Assembly: GCF_002420705.1 (NCBI RefSeq)
Contig: NZ_DIIM01000005.1
Coordinates: forward strand, 546,034-610,033
Direction of reading: 5' to 3'
DNA: 64,000 bases
Source of the DNA: Sphingobacterium sp. UBA5670
Lineage (GTDB): Bacteria > Bacteroidota > Bacteroidia > Sphingobacteriales > Sphingobacteriaceae
The translations under genes and the position numbers were made by a program. Under the pieces are notes generated by a model that searched no databases, was not told the origin of the DNA, and saw nothing but the letters and a program-made list of their open reading frames with translations. Positions 56,290 through 64,000 of this stretch are shown one piece after another. Position 1 is the first letter of the stretch; each line of letters starts with the position of its first letter.

Positions 56290-56334
56290 CAGGATAGCGC
56301 AGGATAGGTTCCCTAGCTAGTTTTGGTATCTTAC
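56290..56334 (+). promoter_or_regulatory. Promoter of the last operon with tandem 10-bp operator
   Basis: The clearest repeat pair of the set: CAGGATAGCG (56290) and CAGGATAGGT (56300), then 17 bp, then TATCTTAC (56327). It would drive the gene at 56404 and the downstream GH28, DUF4450 and partial glycosidase genes. Confidence 0.75.
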
Positions 56335-56403
56335 GGCTTGATTCGTATAACATTGCGGATCTAAGTAAACCAAATTGTAAATCAACGGAAGGGAAATGTT
56401 CAC

Positions 56404-57465
56404 ATGGATAGAAGAGTCTTCTTAAAGTCAAATGCATTTTTATGGATGACAGCGATATTACCTTTAGGTACATCGGCCCAAAAAAGCAGGATGCAGTCTC
56501 CCTATTTCAAATTGAAACCGATTGGTCGTTCTTTACAATTACAGGATTATTTTATTTGGTGCTCATCTCCGATTTGGGGGAACGATGGTAAGGTGCATCT
56601 TTTTTATTCACGTTGGCGAAAGGAAAAAGGGATGGGAGGCTGGATCAAAGGTTCTGAGATAGCGCACGCAGTTGCTGATTCTCCCTATGAAACATTCCAA
56701 CATAAGGATGTTGTTCTACAAGCTCGGGAAGGATTTTGGGATAGTACAACCTGCCATAATCCACTGATAAAAAAGATAGCGGATACCTATTATCTTTTTT
56801 ATATGGGAAACTCCAATGGAAAAACAGATACGAAGAGGATCGGTGTGGCAACCTCTACAAGCTTGGATGGGCCATGGAAACGGAGCGATAATCCCATTTT
56901 GTTGCCTGGAGCGGAAGGTGCATGGGATGATCATTGTACGACGAACCCAGCATTTCTAAAAGGTAACGATGGTAAATTTTGGCTGTATTATAAATCTTGG
57001 AATACGGCTGAATACCTGCAGGATAAAGGTCCTGTTCGAGGAAATCGAAAGTATGGATTGGCCAAAGCTGAACATCCATTGGGACCCTATGTGAAAGTAT
57101 CCGAACACCCGGTAATTGATTTTTCTGATCGTCCTCATAATGCACAGCTTGAAGATGCTTTTGTATGGAAACAGGATGAACAGTATTGTTTGTTAGCTAG
57201 GGATATGGGGTTTTACAATCACGAATATGGATTGATCTTAAAATCATTGGATGGCGTTAAATGGTCTGAACCGCAAGTAGCTTATTTAAATTTATCAACA
57301 TATATTCAGGAGCCGCCGCCACCCGCAAACTTGAAGCGCTTTGGCAGACTTGAAAGACCTATGATCCTGATGGATAAAATAACGGATAAACCTCGCTTCC
57401 TTTTTGGAGCCACGCAAGGCGGAATAGCAGAAACCTCGACAGCCTTTGTATTTGAGATCGTGTGA
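56404..57465 (+). CDS. Five-bladed beta-propeller glycosidase-like protein with Tat-type signal
   Basis: Protein of 353 residues resembling the GH43/GH117 propeller superfamily, function unassigned. The N-terminus MDRRVFLKSNAF fits the RRxFLK twin-arginine export consensus, unlike the other enzymes here. Blade-like repeats: DGKVHLFYSRWRKEKG, CHNPLIKKIADTYYLFYMGNS, HCTTNPAFLKGNDGKFWLYYKSW and QLEDAFVWKQDEQYCLLARDMG. Candidate acidic residues occur in DDHCTTNPAF and QLEDAF. It opens the last operon, with GH28 about 130 bp downstream. It could be an exo-acting galactosidase or arabinosidase; a non-catalytic role cannot be excluded. Confidence 0.75.
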   Translation: MDRRVFLKSNAFLWMTAILPLGTSAQKSRMQSPYFKLKPIGRSLQLQDYFIWCSSPIWGNDGKVHLFYSRWRKEKGMGGWIKGSEIAHAVADSPYETFQHKDVVLQAREGFWDSTTCHNPLIKKIADTYYLFYMGNSNGKTDTKRIGVATSTSLDGPWKRSDNPILLPGAEGAWDDHCTTNPAFLKGNDGKFWLYYKSWNTAEYLQDKGPVRGNRKYGLAKAEHPLGPYVKVSEHPVIDFSDRPHNAQLEDAFVWKQDEQYCLLARDMGFYNHEYGLILKSLDGVKWSEPQVAYLNLSTYIQEPPPPANLKRFGRLERPMILMDKITDKPRFLFGATQGGIAETSTAFVFEIV

Positions 57466-57597
57466 AGAATCTGCCATAATCGTGTTTAATTCGAGAAAAT
57501 AACTGCAAAGTTTTGCTTCTGTATGTTGAAGATCGATAGAAGTGAGCTGAATTTGACAGCTGATATAACAAGTATAACGAGAAACAATTATAAGCCA

Positions 57598-58998
57598 ATG
57601 AAACAGATTTTTAGTATGCTCCTAGCAATTTTTGCATGTGTAGCAAGTCAAGGGCAACAAATAACCTGGGCCAGTGCACAGCAACCCTTAAAGGAAATAG
57701 AACAGCTTAAAAAGATCATTGTTGCTCCTACATTTAAAAAGAAAGATTATTCCATCGCTGATTTCGGTGCTATTGGAGATGGTAGGACGAAAAATACAGT
57801 GGCCTTTAAAAAAGCTATTGAAACGTGTAATAAGCAGGGGGGAGGACGTGTGATTGTGCCAAAAGGTGTCTATCTGACTGGTGCTATTTATTTGAAAAGC
57901 AACGTTAATCTGCATGTGAGTGAAGGGGCAACAATACTATTTAGTCGGGATAGTGCTGATTATCCGATGGTATTCACGCGTTGGGAGGGCATGGAATGTA
58001 TCAATTTTTCTCCGTTCATCTATGCGTATAAAGAAGAGAATATTGCTATTACAGGAAAAGGATTACTGGATGGAAATGCCGATAATGATCATTGGTGGTA
58101 TTGGTGTGGTGCCCGAAAATATGGTTGGCACGAAGGTCGTCCTGGCGAACAAAAGCCTGCCCGGGCAATTTTGCATCAGCAGATGGCCGAAGAGATGGAC
58201 CCGCATAAAAGAGTATTTGGCGATGGAAATTTTCTTCGTCCCAATTTTGTACAGCCTTATTTATGCAAAAATGTCTGGATTGCTGACGTCAAGCTGATTA
58301 ATTCTCCGATGTGGAATCTCAATCCTGTTCTATGTGAGAATGTATTGATAGATGGCGTGAAAGTGGTGAGTCATGGACCTAATAATGATGGCTGCGATCC
58401 TGAAGCAAGTAAAAATGTATGGATCAAAAATTGTTATTTTGATACCGGCGATGACTGTATTGCTATTAAATCCGGAAGAGATGAAGATGGCCGTAATATT
58501 GGTCGACCTGCGGAGAATCATATCATCGAAAATTGCGAAATGAAGGATGGTCATGGTGGCGTCGTTATCGGTAGCGAAATTGCAGGTGGAGCCAGAAATA
58601 TTTATGCACTTAACAATGTGATGGACAGTCCAAATTTGGATCGGGCTCTACGGATAAAAACTAGTTCCAGCCGAGGCGGGATCATTGAAAACGTGTTTTT
58701 TTATAACACGGAAGTAGGGCAATATAAGGAAGCGGCTGTACGATTTAATATGTTTTATGAAAAACCCGGAAAACATATTCCGACGATTCGCAATATCTGG
58801 GTCGAAAACCTTCAGGTTAAAGGCGGCGGAAAGTATGCTGTGCTCTCCGCGGCGTACGAATCATCCCCTGTAACCGATTTTACGATGGTTAATTGTAAGA
58901 TTGATGGTGTAAAAGAAGCGTTCAAAGTTGATTACCTCAAGAATGTCTCGCTAAAAAATGTCATTGTCAATGGAAAAGAAATCAAGTCTTTCGATTAA
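57598..58998 (+). CDS. GH28 pectin glycosidase with complete canonical motifs
   Basis: Exported right-handed beta-helix enzyme of 466 residues. All GH28 motifs are intact: NNDGCDPE (D264, D267), GDDCIAIKSG (D285, D286), GHGGVVIGSE (H319) and R352-I-K354. It should hydrolyse alpha-galacturonosyl linkages, probably exo-acting on homogalacturonan or RG oligosaccharides in the periplasm. The open frame extends back to 57523, but ATG 57598 gives a proper signal peptide (MKQIFSMLLAIFACVASQGQ). It provides an internal reference against which the two other GH28 genes in this window look divergent. Confidence 0.92.
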   Translation: MKQIFSMLLAIFACVASQGQQITWASAQQPLKEIEQLKKIIVAPTFKKKDYSIADFGAIGDGRTKNTVAFKKAIETCNKQGGGRVIVPKGVYLTGAIYLKSNVNLHVSEGATILFSRDSADYPMVFTRWEGMECINFSPFIYAYKEENIAITGKGLLDGNADNDHWWYWCGARKYGWHEGRPGEQKPARAILHQQMAEEMDPHKRVFGDGNFLRPNFVQPYLCKNVWIADVKLINSPMWNLNPVLCENVLIDGVKVVSHGPNNDGCDPEASKNVWIKNCYFDTGDDCIAIKSGRDEDGRNIGRPAENHIIENCEMKDGHGGVVIGSEIAGGARNIYALNNVMDSPNLDRALRIKTSSSRGGIIENVFFYNTEVGQYKEAAVRFNMFYEKPGKHIPTIRNIWVENLQVKGGGKYAVLSAAYESSPVTDFTMVNCKIDGVKEAFKVDYLKNVSLKNVIVNGKEIKSFD

Positions 58999-59102
58999 CA
59001 TAACATCTCTTTCGATGGAAAGCATAAGCTCCTGTGATTACGAAGTAGCATAACGATCATGAAAAAGATCTACGCATAGCTAATTCATGAATAACTATTG
59101 AT

Positions 59103-62100
59103 ATGATACGAAAGTGTTTGATTTTTTGCAGTCTGTTATTAGGGGCTGTCTTACAGGCAGCTGTCGCCCAGTCAAAACATTGGAAAGACAATGACCGTAC
59201 ACTTCATTATACGGAAGATCAGGGTGACTTTCTGTTGGTTAAAGGACGATATCGATTTAATCGTGCGCTTTATGGTAATAACCTAGCATCCCGGGTAGAA
59301 GCAGGCGATTTACCTGAATTTGCGCTGTACATGCCAGGGATGGCGGGGAATTTACAATTTGTCCTAAGCAATAGACAGCTGCGAAAGAAAATGATTGACG
59401 CCGATCATATCGAGACAAGATATCGATCGGGAGCTATGCATTATCGAATCAAAGACGCATTACTTGGCAAAGGTTATATCGATATCGTTGTGATGGCGCA
59501 GGTCGACGCTGAAGGAATGATCGTAAAAATACACGGAACGGATATTAAGCCTGAAGCACATCTTTATGCTATTTATGGCGGGGCTAGCGGAAAAACTTTT
59601 AGCAGAAACGGCGACATAGGCGCGGATCCGGAATCGGGGTTTTATCTTCTCCCTGCATATTGTGAACATAATCAGTATACAGTAGAAAAAAATAGTTTTG
59701 AACTTACATATCAAAATAAGAAAAATGAAGCCCAGTTTATTCAAGGTAGTTTTTCAGGGCTTTCAACACTGCAGATGTCAGATGCAAGGGTCCTGGAGGA
59801 TTTATCGCGTCTGGGTAAGACGGAGAATCAGGGTAACCCTATCATTGTTGGGGAATATATTCTGGCTAAAGAACCATCTTATATTCAAATCGCTAAGGGT
59901 AAGCTCTCTGCTGCAAAATTTTCCGAAAGCACATTAGAAAAGGTTTATGAGCAAGCGGATCAGAAAAGGGTTTCTCTGGCTAGTCGGGTTAAAATAAACA
60001 CACCGGATCGCTATATCAATAATTTGGGGGCAGCACTGTCGGTCGCTGCTGATGGTATTTGGGAGTCACCTACATTTTTGCATGGGGCAGTGGCATGGCG
60101 TATGCGTTTGAATGCCTGGCGGGGAGCGTATACTGCAGATGCATTGGGGTGGCACGACAGAGCGAAGGAGCACTTTTCCAGTTATGCCAATTCACAGGTG
60201 GTCGAACCGAGTTACGGCCCAGTTGTGATGGATACAACCTTGCACTTAGCTCGACATTTGGAAAAAATGGGTACCTCGATGTTTTCAAGCGGCTATATTT
60301 CTCGTAACCCAAACAATAACACAGTAGCCCATCACTACGATATGAACTTGGTCTTTATCGATCAATTGTTGTCGCATTTTAATTATACAGGAGATGTCGC
60401 ATATATCAAAGAGATGTGGCCCACGCTGACTCGGCATCTCGATTGGGAAAAGCGAAATTTCGATCGGGACAATGATGGCTTATACGATGCCTATTGTGCA
60501 ATATGGGCCAGTGATGGTTTACAATATTCCGGTGGCGCTGTCACGCACACAAGCGCCTATATGTACCGTGCCAATCACATGATGGCTCAATTGGCGCAGG
60601 TGATTGGAGAAAATCCTAGACCCTATCAAGAAGAGGCAAATAAGATTAAAAAAGCGTTAAAAGATCGACTTTGGCTACAAAAGAAAGGTCATTTTGCTGA
60701 GTTCCAGGATGCGCTTGGCAATCAGCTTATACACGAAAATGCTGGTTTGTGGACTATTTATCATGCCGCGGACGTAGCTATCTTGGATGATTTTGAAAGC
60801 TACCAAAATCTCCAATATGTAACTAATTATTTGCCAAAGATTCCTATTCGTGTCAAAGGACAAGAACAGCATGACCTATATACATTGCCTACGACGACAT
60901 GGCAGCCCTACACTTGGTCGATCAATAATGTTGCTTTGGCAGAGAATCTACAGACAGCATTGGCCTATTGGCAATCTGGTCGGGTAGATGATGCTTATCA
61001 GCTCTGGAAAAGCAACCTCATGGAAAGTATGTACCATGGGATCAGTCCTGCCAACTTTCAGCAGCTTTCCCATTATGATGCATTTAGAGGCGAATTGTAC
61101 CGTGATTTTGCCGACCCTATTGGTGTGGCATCTCGTACCTTAGTCGAGGGATTATTTGGCGTGGATCCGCGTCTATTGGACAAACAATTGTTTATTAAAC
61201 CTGGTTTCCCATCGACATGGAATTTTGCACAGATTGAAATGCCGGAGTGGAGTTATACGTATAAGAAAACTAAAACTGCTATTACATTTCAGATTAACAC
61301 GCGTTATGCGATGCCCGTAAAACTTGCATTGGAAGTTCCCGTAGATTTTACCCAGGTGAGTGCTGTTAAGGTCAACGGAAAGGAAGTCAAGTGGTCGCTA
61401 AAATCTTCCGCTATAAATGGGCCATGTATTGTTATTGAATCTGAAACTGAGCGGAATTTCGACGTCACAATCATAGGTGATGGACAACTCGAAAAGATGG
61501 ATACTAAAAATGTGGCCCAAGTATTCACCGATCAATGGGCTTTTCCTTTACCTGCTAACACCCAATTGTTGGAAAGTTACGATCCTCAAGGAATTATTCA
61601 AAATCGGATAGGTCACAAATTTTCTTTTGTCCAGGAAGAGCGTGTAGGAACCTTTTTTGCGAAGCTCCGACAAGGGAATATGGTTTGGTGGCAAGCTGTT
61701 GATATTCGATTATTGCCGCCATTAAAAGCAACTATTGTAAAACAACAGGTTAGTTATGATCTAGTTGTAGAAAACCTTTCGGGGCAGCCACAACGACTGG
61801 CGATTGATCATCAGGATTTTCAGGCAACCTTAAACTTGAGATCTGGAGAAACAAAAAAACTGGAACTTCCCATCAATATCTTTTCAAAGGGAACAAATAG
61901 CATTGACCTGGTTGTGGGAACTTATCGCCAAAAAGTAAATTACATTGATTGGACTATCGATGATAGACCTGATTTTTTCGAAAAAAACTTATCGAGTTAT
62001 TACAATGCCCGTTTGACGGATATCTTTCAACAGAAATATCTTTCGCCAAGACCGGAAGGGCCGACCTTGCAGTTGCCTCGGCAGGGGATAGGCAATTGGT

Positions 62101-62690
62101 GTTATCCATTGACGACGGCGAATATCGATGACAGCGGAATCATGAAAAAAGCCGAGCAGAAGGATCTAACATACCTAGGTATTCCGTTTCAGCTAAAAAA
62201 TGACACCAAAAATGTTGTCTTTGTCAGCCAGTGGGATAATTATCCGACAAGCGTCAAAATACCTTTAGCAGGCCAGGCCAGCAAAATGTATCTCTTGGTC
62301 GCCGGTTCTACAAATCCGATGCAATCCCAGTTTATCAACGCCAAGATTAGGGTCAATTATACCGATGGAACTTTAGATACGCTAGATCTCATCAATCCTA
62401 TAAACTGGTGGCCTATCGAACAGGATTACCTCGATGACAACCACGCTTTTGAACTCCCCGATGAACAAATTCCTTACCGAATCAGTTTGAAGTCTGGAGA
62501 GCTTTATAAGGGAGGAACTTGGAACCGTTATACCGATATAAAAGGATATAGCAACCGTGGAGTTGATGGCGGGGCAGCTACATTATTGGATTTGCCCCTA
62601 AACAAAAAAAAGAAACTTCAATCAGCAGAACTTATTGCCGTAGCAAACGATGCGGTCATCGGGCTGATAGGTCTCACTTTAATGCGATAG
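59103..62690 (+). CDS. DUF4450-family large exported (alpha/alpha)6 protein, glycosidase candidate
   Basis: Exported protein of 1195 residues, signal peptide to AAVAQSK. The N-terminal 280 residues look like the DUF4450 type (YRFNRALYGNN, LPEFALYMPGMAGNLQF). Residues ~300-730 form a helical barrel with GH78-like features: VAWRMRLNAWRGAYTADALGW, WDYxx-type replacement ASDGLQYSGGAVTHTSAYMYRA, FDRDNDGLYDAY, and DPRLLDKQLFIKPGFPSTW before a beta-sandwich. A further ~450 residues are beta-rich and have no recognised domain. Activity is not known to me. In this RG locus an alpha-rhamnosidase or other alpha-glycosidase role is plausible, by inference only. Confidence 0.72.
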   Translation: MIRKCLIFCSLLLGAVLQAAVAQSKHWKDNDRTLHYTEDQGDFLLVKGRYRFNRALYGNNLASRVEAGDLPEFALYMPGMAGNLQFVLSNRQLRKKMIDADHIETRYRSGAMHYRIKDALLGKGYIDIVVMAQVDAEGMIVKIHGTDIKPEAHLYAIYGGASGKTFSRNGDIGADPESGFYLLPAYCEHNQYTVEKNSFELTYQNKKNEAQFIQGSFSGLSTLQMSDARVLEDLSRLGKTENQGNPIIVGEYILAKEPSYIQIAKGKLSAAKFSESTLEKVYEQADQKRVSLASRVKINTPDRYINNLGAALSVAADGIWESPTFLHGAVAWRMRLNAWRGAYTADALGWHDRAKEHFSSYANSQVVEPSYGPVVMDTTLHLARHLEKMGTSMFSSGYISRNPNNNTVAHHYDMNLVFIDQLLSHFNYTGDVAYIKEMWPTLTRHLDWEKRNFDRDNDGLYDAYCAIWASDGLQYSGGAVTHTSAYMYRANHMMAQLAQVIGENPRPYQEEANKIKKALKDRLWLQKKGHFAEFQDALGNQLIHENAGLWTIYHAADVAILDDFESYQNLQYVTNYLPKIPIRVKGQEQHDLYTLPTTTWQPYTWSINNVALAENLQTALAYWQSGRVDDAYQLWKSNLMESMYHGISPANFQQLSHYDAFRGELYRDFADPIGVASRTLVEGLFGVDPRLLDKQLFIKPGFPSTWNFAQIEMPEWSYTYKKTKTAITFQINTRYAMPVKLALEVPVDFTQVSAVKVNGKEVKWSLKSSAINGPCIVIESETERNFDVTIIGDGQLEKMDTKNVAQVFTDQWAFPLPANTQLLESYDPQGIIQNRIGHKFSFVQEERVGTFFAKLRQGNMVWWQAVDIRLLPPLKATIVKQQVSYDLVVENLSGQPQRLAIDHQDFQATLNLRSGETKKLELPINIFSKGTNSIDLVVGTYRQKVNYIDWTIDDRPDFFEKNLSSYYNARLTDIFQQKYLSPRPEGPTLQLPRQGIGNWCYPLTTANIDDSGIMKKAEQKDLTYLGIPFQLKNDTKNVVFVSQWDNYPTSVKIPLAGQASKMYLLVAGSTNPMQSQFINAKIRVNYTDGTLDTLDLINPINWWPIEQDYLDDNHAFELPDEQIPYRISLKSGELYKGGTWNRYTDIKGYSNRGVDGGAATLLDLPLNKKKKLQSAELIAVANDAVIGLIGLTLMR

Positions 62691-62778
62691 ATAAATTAAG
62701 AAATATTAAAAATGTGCTCCGAAATTTCTAATAGAAATCTTGAACTCGGGATAGAGTATGTATAAAAATCCAATATAG

Positions 62779-64000
62779 ATGAAAAAGAAGTTTAGTATTA
62801 TTTTCACTTTCCTTGTAAGTGTTTTAAGTCCTATGTTGGTCCTAGCTCAGCAAGGGACAAAAATTAATCGAGAAAATGTCGTTAAAAGGCATAATGTTTC
62901 CAATCACGCCATGGATACATTAGCTTCGCTCACGGTCGGTAATGGTACCTTTGCTTATACGGTTGATGCTACGGGAATGCAGTCTTTTCCCATTTATTAT
63001 AAAAATGGGGTTTCTTTGGGAACACAGTCCGAGTGGGGGTGGGATTCCTTCCCCAATATAAAGAACTATAAATTTGAAGAAACATTAAAATCCTACGATT
63101 TTAACAACGAAGGGCGGAACGCAAAATATAGTATTCAATTGAAAGAACCGGAGCGCAATGCGGAAGCTGTCAACTATTTTAGAGAAAATAAACATCGTCT
63201 GCAATTGGGTAATGTAGGTTTGGAACTTTATTTGAAAAATGGGCAACGGGCAACTATACAACATATCCAGGATATTCGACAGGAGCTGAACCTTTGGACG
63301 GGTGTTATCACAAGTGAATTTCGAATTGAAGGAGAACCTGTTTCTGTAAAAACCGCATCGTATCAAGGCAGTGACCGCATAGCAGTACATGTCGCTTCGC
63401 CATTGATTGCACAGCAAAGGCTGAAAATATTTGTTCATTATCCTTACCCAAGCGGAAAATTTCTGGATGAAGGTACCAACTATGATCAGGTGAATGATCA
63501 TAAAACAACCCTCGTAGCTCAAGCGGTGAATGCTGCAGTGATAAATCATCAGTTGCAGGGAGCGAATTATTTTACACAATTGGATTACTCGCAGGGAACT
63601 TTAAAAAATACGGCTTCACACTATTTTGTGTACCAACCGGCTGCTGCGCTCGGAGAATTTGATTTTTCATTTGCATTTGCTGCGACAAACAACTTTGATA
63701 AGAAGAGCGTCCGATATACTGATGCGGCAGATGAAAGTGCAAGGTCCTGGAAGCATTTTTGGGAAAGTGGTGCTGCGGTAGACTTTGCGGGCAGCACAGA
63801 CCCAAGAGCCAATGAATTGGAAAGAAGAGTTGTACTCTCTCAATACCTGACAAAAGTACAGTGTGGGGGAAGTAATCCACCCCAGGAAACAGGCCTCACT
63901 TTTAATAGTTGGTATGGAAAACCACACACGGAAATGCATTGGTGGCATGCTGTGCATTTTGCATTATGGGGACGTCCAGAAATTATGGAAAAAACATTGG
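62779..64000 (+). CDS. Exported (alpha/alpha)6 glycosidase-like protein, 3'-truncated by window edge
   Basis: Open frame from ATG 62779 to the window end, 407 residues without a stop. The signal peptide ends near MLVLAQ. After RHNVSNHAMDTLASLTVGNGTFAYTVD, a beta-sandwich domain runs to about residue 310, then the start of a helical barrel appears with SQYLTKVQCGGSNPPQETG, SWYGKPHTEMHWWHAVHFALWGRPE. This W/H-rich block resembles GH65 and other six-hairpin enzymes, where a Trp/His-rich block begins the catalytic barrel. The acid residue region is beyond the window. It lies 88 bp after the DUF4450 gene and is probably co-transcribed. Confidence 0.72.
   Translation, partial: MKKKFSIIFTFLVSVLSPMLVLAQQGTKINRENVVKRHNVSNHAMDTLASLTVGNGTFAYTVDATGMQSFPIYYKNGVSLGTQSEWGWDSFPNIKNYKFEETLKSYDFNNEGRNAKYSIQLKEPERNAEAVNYFRENKHRLQLGNVGLELYLKNGQRATIQHIQDIRQELNLWTGVITSEFRIEGEPVSVKTASYQGSDRIAVHVASPLIAQQRLKIFVHYPYPSGKFLDEGTNYDQVNDHKTTLVAQAVNAAVINHQLQGANYFTQLDYSQGTLKNTASHYFVYQPAAALGEFDFSFAFAATNNFDKKSVRYTDAADESARSWKHFWESGAAVDFAGSTDPRANELERRVVLSQYLTKVQCGGSNPPQETGLTFNSWYGKPHTEMHWWHAVHFALWGRPEIMEKTL

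Noticed and set aside
57523..57597. 25-residue N-terminal extension of the GH28 gene
   Set aside because: It would bury the signal peptide. ATG 57598 gives a normal export signal.
63085..63579. 164-codon - strand ORF opposite the last gene, and a similar 159-codon ORF opposite GH105 (38596-39075)
   Set aside because: Both are antisense to clearly conserved coding sequence and show no motifs of their own; they are frame shadows.
1..64000. RG-II degradation locus
   Set aside because: GH106 and GH127 could fit RG-II, but the RG-II marker families (GH33-type Dha hydrolase, GH137-GH141) are not seen. PL11, GH105, CE12 and GH28 point to RG-I.

Overview
The window looks like a chromosomal stretch of a Bacteroidota genome, most likely Sphingobacterium or a close relative. 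This rests on two SusC/SusD pairs, A-rich start regions without strong Shine-Dalgarno sites, TAnnTTTG-type -7 boxes, moderate GC content and export signals on nearly every enzyme. No mobile elements, RNA genes or CRISPR arrays were seen. All but one of the 33 genes I call lie on the + strand. The window starts inside a GH2 gene and ends inside a putative (alpha/alpha)6 glycosidase gene.

The content is one very large polysaccharide utilisation locus for pectin, best matched to acetylated, branched rhamnogalacturonan I (RG-I), with a complete L-rhamnose catabolic operon embedded in it. Layout: (1) 1-10908, GH2 (5' end missing), GH106, GH127, an SGNH acetylesterase and a DUF5703 protein; (2) 11179-17127, rhaT, rhaEW, rhaI, rhaB; (3) 17472-18782, a two-domain CE12 esterase; (4) 19222-26618, GH51 with an extra propeller-like module, GH115, GH43 and a second SGNH acetylesterase; (5) 26972-29845, GH2; (6) 30009-31376 on the - strand, GH28; (7) 32046-45720, GH28, PL11, two CE12, a sulfatase, GH105, GH2, rhaM and a second GH106; (8) 46000-50683, SusC/SusD pair 1; (9) 50969-56207, SusC/SusD pair 2; (10) 56404 to the end, a Tat-like beta-propeller protein, GH28, a DUF4450 protein and a partial glycosidase.

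Likely working model, by family knowledge: PL11 cuts the RG backbone, the SusCD pairs import the products, and CE12/SGNH esterases remove acetyl groups. GH2, GH43, GH51, GH127 and GH115 trim galactose, arabinose and glucuronic acid side groups. GH105 removes the unsaturated uronic acid, and GH106 and GH28 then take the backbone apart alternately. Rhamnose freed in the periplasm is taken up by RhaT, epimerised at C1 by RhaM, isomerised by RhaI, phosphorylated by RhaB and cleaved by RhaEW to DHAP and lactaldehyde, which its second domain should oxidise.

The most striking unlabelled signal is regulatory. Eight intergenic regions, including the one before rhaT, carry the same layout: two direct 10-bp repeats (consensus CAGGATAGTT), exactly 17 bp, then a TAnnTT-type -7 box. 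The first repeat therefore starts exactly 37 bp before the TA in all eight. This suggests a single activator, not encoded in the window, that joins polymer breakdown and rhamnose catabolism into one regulon. The single - strand GH28 gene lacks this signature.
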